NCBI RefSeq assembly: GCF_000384195.1
Contig: NZ_KB913034.1
Location: forward strand, 918,507-982,506
Direction of reading: 5' to 3'
Origin: Allobaculum stercoricanis DSM 13633
Lineage (GTDB): Bacteria; Bacillota_I; Bacilli_A; Erysipelotrichales; Erysipelotrichaceae
Length of the DNA stretch: 64,000 bases
Shown: positions 1 through 7,209 of the stretch, piece after piece
Layout of the letters: every line of letters begins with the position of its first letter
Position numbering within the stretch: the stretch's first letter is position 1
Made by a program: the position numbers and the translations under genes
The notes under the pieces: model-generated
Told to the model about the DNA's origin: nothing
Databases searched by the model: none
Seen by the model: only the letters and a program-made list of their open reading frames with translations

Positions 1-586
1 CCGGACAAACCTTTTTTTCCAGTTTGATTTTTCTGATTAGGTATTGAGCTGGTTGGTATTCAATAACGGTTTTTTCCGAATAATCTAAATGGGACATCTT
101 TCTGCCACAGAATGGGCAGAGAGTGTTTTCATCGAGTTGAATAACATCGATGATATCGGGTTCGTGGTTTCTGCAGTCTTTTCTTGGTTTGTTTTTCTTA
201 ACGGCATCTAGCTTTTTCAGATCGTTTAATTGGTTGTCCAACTTTTTTCGATGATTTTGGACTTTAGCTAAAACTTCGCGATACTGTTCTTCAGTAATCT
301 CACAGGCTTCACGTTTTTCGTTCAAGAATTCGATTGTGTCTTTTTCCAAATCAGTTGGTTCTAAGGTATCTAAGTCAAAGAGTCTGAGTTGAATGTTTTC
401 AGTTTTTGCGGCAAAAAGAGCGTTTTGGAGATAATTATTGAGCTCTTTTCTGCCTTGAGATTCGCAGACTGTATCAATAAGTAAATTCACGACATCGTTT
501 TTGTCCATGTCTTTTGTTTGTTCACGAATCTGAGTCGCTATGTTAGTTCGGATTTTTTGTTTAATTTCAGGATCTATTCTTACCAT
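1..586 (-). CDS. tnpC: IS66-family transposase TnpC, N-terminal part (runs off the window)
   Basis: An open frame of 195 codons starts at the ATG at 584-586 and runs off the left edge. The visible part has an alpha-helical, charged N-terminal region, then a zinc-finger-like CPFCGRKM motif at about residue 160, followed by a stretch of the VIEYQPAQY type. That order is characteristic of the IS66 TnpC large transposase, in which the zinc finger precedes the DDE catalytic domain. The catalytic region is outside the window, so activity cannot be judged. It lies downstream of tnpB on the same strand. Identification by family pattern is good; the exact start is less certain. Confidence 0.75.
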   Translation of the reverse strand, partial: MVRIDPEIKQKIRTNIATQIREQTKDMDKNDVVNLLIDTVCESQGRKELNNYLQNALFAAKTENIQLRLFDLDTLEPTDLEKDTIEFLNEKREACEITEEQYREVLAKVQNHRKKLDNQLNDLKKLDAVKKNKPRKDCRNHEPDIIDVIQLDENTLCPFCGRKMSHLDYSEKTVIEYQPAQYLIRKIKLEKKVCP

Positions 587-718
587 AACTGTATTATATC
601 TTATTTATGCATAATATGAAACTTAATAAGATATTATATTAAATTTAAGTATGTTAAATATGTGTTTTTTCATATGTATATAGTTCTTGTCAAAAACCCA
701 GCAGAGTGGCCTGCTGGG

Positions 719-1099
719 TTAAATGTATTTTGGTTTTTGAGGTAAAAATTGAGGGTCTGGCACAATTGTCATTCCGGATAGTAGAGCTTGTAACTGTGAT
801 GAGCTGATTGTTTGATATTGATTTATTTCAGTAAAAGGCCATTTTAAATGAGATCTAGCTAGACGTTTATAGACCAACCAGTAACCATTGCCATCATGGA
901 GGATTCCTTTCATTTTATCTTTGGTTCGGTTAGTAAAAAGATACAAAGAACCATCCGTTGGATCTAGGTGATAAATTCCCTGAATGATAGAAGCATAACC
1001 ATCAATCCCTTTACGAAGATCGGCTGGGTTATTCACTAGAATAATGTTTTTGACTTTGGAGAAATCTATTCCAAGATCTAAATAGCCGAAATCATTCAT
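719..1099 (-). CDS. tnpB: IS66-family accessory protein TnpB (IS66 Orf2-like)
   Basis: A 126-residue protein with the family hallmarks: an ADLRKGIDG motif near residue 27, then LDPTDGSLYLF, then a DGNGYWLVYKRL segment and a following LKWP. These correspond to the conserved (D/A)MRKGFDGL, LFVF and DG..L..KRL..G...WP positions of IS66 Orf2. TnpB of IS66 is required with TnpC for transposition, although its biochemical role is not firmly established. It is encoded just inside the element terminus at 1181 and upstream of tnpC, as in other IS66 elements. Length is near the usual 115-120 residues, so it looks intact. Confidence 0.88.
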   Translation of the reverse strand: MNDFGYLDLGIDFSKVKNIILVNNPADLRKGIDGYASIIQGIYHLDPTDGSLYLFTNRTKDKMKGILHDGNGYWLVYKRLARSHLKWPFTEINQYQTISSSQLQALLSGMTIVPDPQFLPQKPKYI

Positions 1100-1270
1100 A
1101 ATAAAAAGCCCCCTGAGATAACTGATCGAATTATCTCAAAAGGCTATTCATCTTAATACCCGTCATTCATTTGACGCTTACAATCCTTTCTAAAAGTGAT
1201 CGATTCGTTCAACTCACATTAAATGTTGCGTTTAATTTGATAATTCACCAACAAAAAACAGGTGCGCAAT

Positions 1271-1300
1271 ACCCTTCCTCTATGAAATAGGGAGGGGTTA
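1271..1300 (+). repeat. IS605 left-end imperfect palindrome
   Basis: The arms ACCCTTCC and GGGAGGGGT can pair over about 8-9 bp (including T-G wobble) around an 11-base loop. Y1 transposases recognise such subterminal hairpins at the left end. It lies about 20 bp inside the inferred left boundary at 1249. Confidence 0.65.
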
Positions 1301-1381
1301 GCACCGTTCCCTTTACAAAATCCTTGTGTTTTTTGTTGTATAATTTAATCAGTCGTAATGTATAGAAGGGTTATAAATTCA

Positions 1382-1792
1382 ATGAATTTCGATACAAATA
1401 ATCATTCAGTGTTTTTATTACATTATCATCTAATTATGTGTATTCAATACCGTAATAAAGTGATAGACAACACAATTTCAAATAGATTACAAGAGATTTT
1501 CGAATATATTTGCCCAAAATATAATATTTTATTGGAAGAATGGAACCATGATGTCGATCATGTACATGTTCTTTTTAGAGGACAACCAAATAGCGAGATT
1601 TCAAAGTTTATTAATGCTTATAAATCTGCGAGCAGTCGGATGATTAAAAAAGAATTTCCTTCCATTCGACACTCATTATGGAAAGAAATGTTTTGGTCGC
1701 AAAGCTACTGTTTGATCAGTACAGGCGGTGTAACTGTAGACATTATTCAACAATATATACAATCACAAGGAGAAAAGAATCATGGCAAATAG
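1382..1792 (+). CDS. tnpA: IS200/IS605 Y1 transposase TnpA
   Basis: A Y1-family HUH single-strand transposase that excises and inserts the element as single-stranded DNA. The HUH motif appears as VDHVHVLF, and the C-terminal helix carries the candidate catalytic tyrosine in QQYIQSQG. I use the ATG at 1382 (MNFDTNNHSV), which has AGAAGG about 12 bases upstream and matches the usual family N-terminus; an upstream ATG at 1358 in the same frame has no ribosome site. The 136-residue length is normal. It overlaps tnpB by 11 bp, so the two are translationally linked. No damage is visible. Confidence 0.93.
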   Translation: MNFDTNNHSVFLLHYHLIMCIQYRNKVIDNTISNRLQEIFEYICPKYNILLEEWNHDVDHVHVLFRGQPNSEISKFINAYKSASSRMIKKEFPSIRHSLWKEMFWSQSYCLISTGGVTVDIIQQYIQSQGEKNHGK

Positions 1793-2906
1793 AGCGTTTG
1801 TATATGCGATTCAACCAAATATAGAACAAAGTATACAGTGCCAAAAGACATTTGGTTCTTGTCGATTTGTGTATAACCAAATGTTGGATGTTCAAAGACA
1901 ACGCCATCAAAATGGAGAAAAATATTTGTCAAAATTCAATGCAAATGATTATTGCAACCATGAACTTAAAAATAAATTCCCGTTTCTTAAAGAGATTGAT
2001 AAATTTGCTCTTACAAACGCAATCTTTCATTTAGCAGATGGGTATGACAGATTCTTTAAACGATTAGGTGGTTTTCCAAAATACAAAAGTAAACACAAAT
2101 CACGCAAGTCATATACAACAAATTTTACCAATAACAATATTGATATTGGCGATCGCTATGTTAAGTTGCCAAAATTAGGAAAAGTAAAAGCGATTATACA
2201 TCGTAAAGCGCCAAGTGATTGGCTAATTAAATCCGCTACTGTATCTCAAAATAGAGATGGTTCTTATCAGGTATCTGTACTTTATGAGTATGAACAGGTG
2301 TCGGCTTCTGTTGCTGTAAAAGAAGTGCTCACTTTAGGTTTGGATTATGCATCCAATGGCTTATATGTGGATCACAATGGGAACCGTTGTAATATGCCAC
2401 GTTTTTTTCGTGATTCAGCAGATCAATTAGCAAAACGGCAGAAAAAATTAAAGCATAAGGTTGTTGGCAGCGGTAATTATAAAAAACAACAAAAACGTAT
2501 TGCGAAAATTCATAGACATATTGCAAATCAACGTAAAGATTTTCTACATAAAAAGTCTACTGAGATAGCCAATCAGTATTCTTGTGTTTGTGTAGAAGAT
2601 TTAAATATGCGTGTAATGGCAAATAAAGGTTTCGGTAATGGAAAAGCTACATTAGACAACGGCTACGGAATGTTCGTGAATATGCTTGATTATAAATTAA
2701 CAGAACGTGGTGGTTGTCTAGTAAAAGTAGACAAATGGTTTCCATCCAGTCAAATTTGTCATCATTGTGGCGAGAAATCTTCCATCACAAAGGATTTATC
2801 TATACGAGAATGGACTTGTCCTCATTGTGGAACGATTCTCGATCGTGACCAAAATGCTGCGCAAAATATTAAAATCGAAGGACTTCGTATGCTGAAAGCA
2901 TCATAA
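1782..2906 (+). CDS. tnpB: TnpB, IS605-family RNA-guided nuclease (OrfB)
   Basis: A 374-residue TnpB, ancestor-type relative of Cas12. It has an N-terminal wedge/REC-like half and a C-terminal RuvC nuclease with all three acidic positions visible: Asp188 in LGLDYAS, Glu272 in VEDLN and Asp354/356 in LDRDQNAA. A four-cysteine zinc ribbon (CHHC ... CPHC, residues about 326-349) is inserted between the last two, as in active TnpB. TnpB cuts the empty donor site using an RNA made from the element's right end. The frame is intact and full length. The gene overlaps tnpA and reads into the omega RNA region. Confidence 0.94.
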   Translation: MANRAFVYAIQPNIEQSIQCQKTFGSCRFVYNQMLDVQRQRHQNGEKYLSKFNANDYCNHELKNKFPFLKEIDKFALTNAIFHLADGYDRFFKRLGGFPKYKSKHKSRKSYTTNFTNNNIDIGDRYVKLPKLGKVKAIIHRKAPSDWLIKSATVSQNRDGSYQVSVLYEYEQVSASVAVKEVLTLGLDYASNGLYVDHNGNRCNMPRFFRDSADQLAKRQKKLKHKVVGSGNYKKQQKRIAKIHRHIANQRKDFLHKKSTEIANQYSCVCVEDLNMRVMANKGFGNGKATLDNGYGMFVNMLDYKLTERGGCLVKVDKWFPSSQICHHCGEKSSITKDLSIREWTCPHCGTILDRDQNAAQNIKIEGLRMLKAS

Positions 2907-3065
2907 AGTATCATGATTACGTAGGTGTGGGACGCGCCAAACGCAACGCTTGTAGACATTGTGGGAAAACTGCTCATAGGAGTGTGATAATAACCGCGGT
3001 GGTTGAAGCAAGAAGCTCCGACTTCTTTAAGTCGGGGTAGTTCACTAAAAACTGCTATCATTACC
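2880..3065 (+). ncRNA. Predicted omega (reRNA) guide RNA of TnpB with its native guide
   Basis: In this family the guide RNA starts within the 3' end of tnpB, ends at the element boundary and continues into the flank, which supplies the guide. Here the scaffold would cover the tnpB 3' end to 3045, including the stem CCGACTT/AAGTCGG, and the guide would begin at 3046 (TAAAAACTGCTATCATTACC). The boundary follows from the TTCAC at 3041-3045. The RNA start is inferred, not seen. Confidence 0.6.
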
Positions 3066-3068
3066 ATT

Positions 3069-3611
3069 GTGAAATATACAGTTATAAAAACAATTACTTA
3101 TATTGCTATGGTTTTATCGAGTGGACTGATGGTCTTCAATGTTGTCCATCAAAGCCCTATCTGGAAATTTTGGCTTGTGATCTTTACGTTATTTACTGGT
3201 GTTTATTACGCCTATTTGCGGCCTAAAATTTTACAGGAAAAAGAACATGAGATTTATACAATTCTTCCACAATCAGCCCGAAAAGCGCTTTTAGCTCACC
3301 GAAAACCGAAGATTAAGAGTAAACAACTTCCATTGTTAAAGCATGAAGAAGTGTATTGGATCGATCAAATGCGTACGAACTACTATCAATCTAAGCCGCA
3401 TGTGTTTTATCTTACAAATTTACGCTTCTTTTGTTTAGATGAAGATTTTCACTTTGTTCATCGCTTGCAAGATCTAAAATTTGATTTCAATCTTACGCAA
3501 GCCAATGTAGTGAATATTCAAGTCAAAAAAGCGAATATCTCATTTCTTTGTCCTTCAAAAACAGAAATGGAATTAGCTTTAAATCTCATTGATCAGGATC
3601 AAAGTCTATAA
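3069..3611 (+). CDS. Hypothetical membrane protein with C-terminal PH-like domain; 5' end at an IS605 junction
   Basis: The readable frame encodes two N-terminal hydrophobic helices (about residues 5-25 and 32-50 from the GTG at 3069), then a cytoplasmic region with alternating strands resembling bacterial PH-like domains (for example the HVFYLTNLRFFCLDEDFHFV stretch). Function unknown. The frame is open back to a TTG at 3003, which lies inside the IS605 right end. With the element removed, the native upstream sequence reaches an in-frame TAA with no ATG, so the host start is probably the GTG at 3069 or the ATG at 3108; neither has a clear ribosome site. The insertion may have separated the gene from its promoter and start signals. 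Confidence 0.55.
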   Translation: MKYTVIKTITYIAMVLSSGLMVFNVVHQSPIWKFWLVIFTLFTGVYYAYLRPKILQEKEHEIYTILPQSARKALLAHRKPKIKSKQLPLLKHEEVYWIDQMRTNYYQSKPHVFYLTNLRFFCLDEDFHFVHRLQDLKFDFNLTQANVVNIQVKKANISFLCPSKTEMELALNLIDQDQSL

Positions 3612-3631
3612 AATATTAAAGGAATATAGTT

Positions 3632-4102
3632 ATGCAAATTGAAGTAAACGAAGTTTTAAACGTTAGCCCTGAAGATTTTTACGATTACATGATTGATACA
3701 ATTATTGAACAAATCGAAATCGACCTCGATGTTCAATTAAATCGCGAAGATATCAAAACTGGATATACCCATCGCGTAAGATCAGTAGATCAAAAGAGTG
3801 GAAAAACGACACGGACCCGCTATACGATCAAAGATGCCAAGCGCCCAGAACGTTTTGTGGTTGTCTTTTCAACGGCAGAACATTCGACAAAAGTAACGTA
3901 TGAATTCAAACCGCTCGAAAATGGGACAAAAACAGACTTTTTATACATCATGGAAAAAACATATGGCGATACAGCATTAGAACCAAGAGGATGGCGAGCA
4001 AAATTCTCAGCGCGGACAACTCGATCCCGTTTGTTGCGCTCCATTAAAGCCGCCCAAAAAGATTGCATCGCAAAACTTGCAGAACAAGAACAACAAGACT
4101 AA
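3632..4102 (+). CDS. DUF3284-family protein
   Basis: A 156-residue soluble protein that resembles the DUF3284 family of Bacillota: an N-terminal LNVSPEDFYDYM segment, a beta-rich middle (KVTYEFKPLENG-type strands) and a basic C-terminal helix (WRAKFSARTTRSRLLRSI). The fold is suggestive of a START/SRPBCC-like ligand pocket, but this is inference and no biochemical role is known to me. It starts 20 bp after the PH-like gene with GGAATATAGTT ahead of the ATG, so the two could be cotranscribed. A stem-loop terminator follows at 4146-4192. Complete and unremarkable in length. Confidence 0.7.
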   Translation: MQIEVNEVLNVSPEDFYDYMIDTIIEQIEIDLDVQLNREDIKTGYTHRVRSVDQKSGKTTRTRYTIKDAKRPERFVVVFSTAEHSTKVTYEFKPLENGTKTDFLYIMEKTYGDTALEPRGWRAKFSARTTRSRLLRSIKAAQKDCIAKLAEQEQQD

Positions 4103-4145
4103 ACGAATTTACTTAAATAGTCTATTCATTTTTATATGCCACATC

Positions 4146-4192
4146 ATCCGGAAGACAATTGTTAAAAAAGGACTTTGTGTTCCGGATTTTTA
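4146..4192 (+). terminator. Intrinsic terminator after the DUF3284 gene
   Basis: ATCCGGAA (4146-4153) pairs with TTCCGGAT (4180-4187), followed by a run of T. The loop is long (26 bases). Confidence 0.6.
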
Positions 4193-4665
4193 TATATCCT
4201 TAATTTTCGAATTGAATTTTATCAAGAATAAAATCAGCGCTTCATAAGTGATTTGTCAGGATTAAATTTATGTAGTCAAACATTGCCTCAACAATTCTCA
4301 TGAAATCAAGAGTGATTTTCTATGATTTGAGAAAGTTTTAGTTTAAAATCGCAAAGGACACAATCTATTTTTAAGACTGTTATCGCATGATCTAAGATAA
4401 TTCCTAAAATCAAAAAGATTAGAGAAATGAATTTGTCTGAAATTGGAATTTTTGATCTAGCTGACAGTCAAGTATCGAAAATAGGGATTATAGAGTAAAC
4501 TCTATAGTAAAGGGATTATTAATCACCCAACGAAAACAACAATGTTTGTAGACGATTCAAGATCGAATTGCTAAACCATGAATTTGGCTGGTTTGGTAAG
4601 ATCTTTAGGTGATCAATCAGAGGACAAATCCTTTACGTGCTGTAAATGAAAGGGAGGTGTAGACA
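4193..4665. other. Intergenic stretch without a recognisable gene
   Basis: About 470 AT-rich bases with stops in all frames. A short stretch at 4510-4650 gives suggestive peptide-like pieces in one frame interrupted by stops, possibly an old gene remnant, but I cannot assign it. The last 20 bases carry the ribosome site of the next gene (AAAGGGAGGTG). Confidence 0.4.
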
Positions 4666-5934
4666 ATGAAATTTCCATATCCAGGAAAATATACGTTTGT
4701 AGATGTCGAAATTCCCAATCTCAATAACAATTGTATTTGTGCAATCTCAATTCTTGTTTTTGATGAGGGTGAACAAGTCGTAAGTGCAACGGAACTGATT
4801 AATCCCCAAACATTTTTCTCCGCTCCTAATATTCGAATTCATCACATTCAACGCAAAGATGTCATTAATGCCCGAACACTTGAACAATTTTGGCAAGATT
4901 ACAAGCAATACTTCGAACAACCTTATATTATTGGGGCGCATAATGCGATGAGTGATATTAGTGTACTCAACAAAGACTTGGCGAGATTCCATACTGAAAT
5001 CCATGCTACTGAGTATTTAGATACGATGGATGTGATGGAACAGTTTTACTACAAAGGTAAACAAGGTAAAGGAGATCTAAAACTCTCCAATATCGCTGAA
5101 CACCTCAATATTGAACTTGATCATCATAATCCGCAAAGTGATGTCAACTGCTGTTGTCAAATCGTTTGTTACATGTATGATCACTTTCAAATGGATATTA
5201 CGCCATTCATTCATAAAATTCGTAAAACGAAATTTAAACCTAGCAAGCATCAAGATCAACCTACCGCAAGGCAATTGAAATCTTATTTAAGCTATGTCCA
5301 TAAACAACTTCATTCCAATGCTCCCTCAACTAGACTTTCCGCTTCCAAAGCTAAAGCGAAAGGGGATCAATGTTATGAGGAAGGAAATTATGAAGGTGTA
5401 ATTTTCAACTATGAGCTAGCGGCATTTAAGCATTGGATGTCACCTGGCATGTATTTACGTCTAGCGCAAGTTTATGAATCCTTAAATCTACGCTACGATT
5501 CCATTCGCATTCTAGAAAAAGGAATTCAAAACATTAAACGTGTTTCGCCTAATTGGAAAATGTTAAAATCGGCACAATACGATATTTATTCGCAACGGGC
5601 TAAACAAAAACGAAAAGGCAAGCGCCAACTGACTTCAAGCGGATCGATTAAAAACGCACCGAATAAAGATGCAATTGTTAAACCAAAGGCTACATTGAAT
5701 AAAAAGAATATTCAAAAAGATACTGCTACAAATCCATCACTTCAAGGTCAAAAAACAGTTGAAGTGACTAATGGAGAACGCACTTCTTCGCAAAAAGCGA
5801 TTAAATCGACTAAAACAACAAAGTCGAATAAACATCATAGCCAACGGACGATTTTAAGACGAAAAGCACAAACTCAAGTGGCGCAAAAAGCGAAAAAAGT
5901 TCAAAAACAAGAATCAAATACTGATTCAAAATAA
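4666..5934 (+). CDS. DEDD-family 3'-5' exonuclease with TPR-like middle and basic tail
   Basis: The first 175 residues form an RNase T / DnaQ-like exonuclease domain. The motifs are VDVE at residues 12-15 (Asp and Glu), GAHNAMSDIS near 90 (the ExoII Asp) and HHNPQSDVN near 155 (the His/Asp of a DEDDh enzyme). This predicts metal-dependent 3'-5' hydrolysis of DNA or RNA. Residues about 215-310 look helical and TPR-like (paired YEEGNYEGVIFNYELA / YLRLAQVYESL helices). The last 100 residues are rich in Lys, Thr and Gln, likely disordered and nucleic-acid binding. It stands alone between terminators with a strong AAAGGGAGGTG ribosome site. Substrate unknown. Confidence 0.85.
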   Translation: MKFPYPGKYTFVDVEIPNLNNNCICAISILVFDEGEQVVSATELINPQTFFSAPNIRIHHIQRKDVINARTLEQFWQDYKQYFEQPYIIGAHNAMSDISVLNKDLARFHTEIHATEYLDTMDVMEQFYYKGKQGKGDLKLSNIAEHLNIELDHHNPQSDVNCCCQIVCYMYDHFQMDITPFIHKIRKTKFKPSKHQDQPTARQLKSYLSYVHKQLHSNAPSTRLSASKAKAKGDQCYEEGNYEGVIFNYELAAFKHWMSPGMYLRLAQVYESLNLRYDSIRILEKGIQNIKRVSPNWKMLKSAQYDIYSQRAKQKRKGKRQLTSSGSIKNAPNKDAIVKPKATLNKKNIQKDTATNPSLQGQKTVEVTNGERTSSQKAIKSTKTTKSNKHHSQRTILRRKAQTQVAQKAKKVQKQESNTDSK

Positions 5935-5937
5935 ATC

Positions 5938-5977
5938 AAGCTCTTTTTTAGTGATTCACTAAAGAAGAGCTTTTTAA
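5938..5977 (+). terminator. Intrinsic terminator after the exonuclease gene
   Basis: A long near-perfect stem, AAGCTCTT...CACTAAAG...AAGAGCTT, followed by TTT. It starts immediately after the stop codon. Confidence 0.85.
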
Positions 5978-6209
5978 GTGCATTATTTGAAGTGAAATAA
6001 GTCGTGAAATTAGATAGAAAAGATTGAATATGGATCAAATTGTTTGAAACGAGCAATAAATACATGAAAGTTCTAAAAAGAGAGTTGAAAATGCTTTTAA
6101 ATATGTACAATGAATATAGTCAATCATCCACATAAATAAAAAATTGTTAAGATCAAGTCTAAACAACTGCTTTGATTTTGATCTATCGATTAACGAAGGA
6201 GGGATTTGG

Positions 6210-6512
6210 ATGAAAAAAATTTTAATCGCTTGTAATGCTGGAATTTCGACAAGTATGCTAGTCCGAGATATGCGGGTTGTTGCCCAAAACAAAGGGGTTA
6301 CATGCGATATTGATGCAAAAGATGTTGGCGAGGCAAAACGCCATTTAGATCAAGTAGACTTATTAATTTTGAGTCCACAAGTTAGACACGAAGAAAGCAT
6401 TATTCATTCATTAAAGCCAGAACTTCCTGTTTATGTGATGGAAATGAAAGATTATGGTGCCTTAAATAGTTCTAAAATTCTAGAAAATGCCATGAACTTA
6501 CTTGATGATTAA
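6210..6512 (+). CDS. Orphan PTS lactose/cellobiose-type IIB protein
   Basis: A 100-residue protein starting MKKILIACNAGISTSMLV, which carries the phosphocysteine loop of PTS IIB components (Cys8 followed by the AGISTS phosphate-binding turn). IIB proteins take phosphate from IIA and pass it to the sugar on the IIC channel. I start at the ATG at 6210 because GAAGGAGG lies 8 bases upstream; the open frame extends 22 codons farther but without a ribosome site. No IIA or IIC gene lies nearby, so it either serves a transporter encoded elsewhere or acts as a regulatory phosphoprotein. Confidence 0.85.
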   Translation: MKKILIACNAGISTSMLVRDMRVVAQNKGVTCDIDAKDVGEAKRHLDQVDLLILSPQVRHEESIIHSLKPELPVYVMEMKDYGALNSSKILENAMNLLDD

Positions 6513-6602
6513 ACCAATCTTACAAAACCTTTCAACAGTGTACCTGTATTCGAAATGAAGTATTTTCTACAATAAAGATGCATATTATGAAAGGAGATTA
6601 AG

Positions 6603-6950
6603 ATGAAAAATCAAAGACGACACGCTAGCCAAGGACTTGTTTGTTTAGCGATGAGCTCACTTTTATTTGCGGCATGTTCCACAAAACCTGCTCAACAAAC
6701 AAGCATTGATTCAACTGCTTCCGTCATTGCGACGATTACAGAAATCCAAGAAACAAATTTATTGGTTGAACCCATCGAAGGATCTGAGGAATTGAATAGT
6801 TCAGATGTATTCTCAGTTTCCTATGTCAATATTGAAATGCCGGCAGATATTCAAGTTGGAGACCAAGTCGAAATCTTCTACAATGGTCAAATTCAAGAAA
6901 CAGCTCCTGCAATCTTAGATGGCGTTGAACGAATCGAATCTGTTAAATAA
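6603..6950 (+). CDS. Small lipoprotein, DUF3221-like
   Basis: A 115-residue secreted lipoprotein. A basic N-terminus (MKNQRRH) is followed by a hydrophobic helix and a lipobox LFAAC with Cys25 as the lipidation site. The mature part has an OB-like small beta domain (ASVIATITEIQETNLLVEPI ... GDQVEIFYNG), reminiscent of DUF3221 (YobA-type) proteins. Role unknown. The ribosome site GAAAGGAG sits 7 bases before the ATG. It stands alone, with a terminator at 6961. Modification would require the Lgt encoded at 25.6 kb. Confidence 0.72.
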   Translation: MKNQRRHASQGLVCLAMSSLLFAACSTKPAQQTSIDSTASVIATITEIQETNLLVEPIEGSEELNSSDVFSVSYVNIEMPADIQVGDQVEIFYNGQIQETAPAILDGVERIESVK

Positions 6951-6960
6951 AAAATAAGGA

Positions 6961-7024
6961 GACATGAAGACGAAAAACAGGTGATCGAATAACACTTGTT
7001 CAATAAGTTTCATGTCTTTTTTTA
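6961..7024 (+). terminator. Branched intrinsic terminator
   Basis: GACATGAA pairs with TTCATGTC, with an inner AACAGGTG/CACTTGTT hairpin, then a run of T (7017-7024). Confidence 0.7.
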
Positions 7025-7209
7025 TTGCATTTTACAAATGCGGTACAATATTGAGGCACTCGGAATCTATCATAGAGAATCCAATTGTTTCGTTTAAGAT
7101 TCAAAGTTGCATTTTTTGTTTTCACCAATAAATCGAATTATAATAACTCTGTAATTTTAAAAAGAACATTATGAAATAAAAAAACAGCCGAAAAGGCAGA
7201 GGAAATATT

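Larger units (their letters stand above)
1..1181 (-). mobile_element. IS66-family insertion sequence, right part (element continues beyond the left edge)
   Basis: Two genes typical of IS66 (tnpB and the start of tnpC) lie on the minus strand. On the same strand the sequence beginning at 1181 reads GTAAGCGTC, which matches the known IS66 terminal repeat start, so I place this terminus at 1181. The first 8 bases outside (1182-1189) would be the usual IS66 8-bp target duplication, but the other end is outside the window, so this cannot be checked. No tnpA is seen between tnpB and the terminus. Confidence 0.8.
1249..3045 (+). mobile_element. Complete IS200/IS605-family element (tnpA + tnpB + omega RNA)
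   Basis: Both ends can be read. The pentamer TTCAC occurs in the left flank (1244-1248) and again as the last bases of the right end (3041-3045), as expected for IS605 single-strand transposition, which keeps a target motif outside the left end and a matching cleavage motif at the right end. A left-end stem-loop (ACCCTTCC ... GGGAGGGGT, about 1271-1300) and a right-end stem-loop (CCGACTT/AAGTCGG, about 3017-3036) flank the two genes. No target duplication is expected for this family. Both genes look intact, suggesting a recently active element. Confidence 0.85.
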
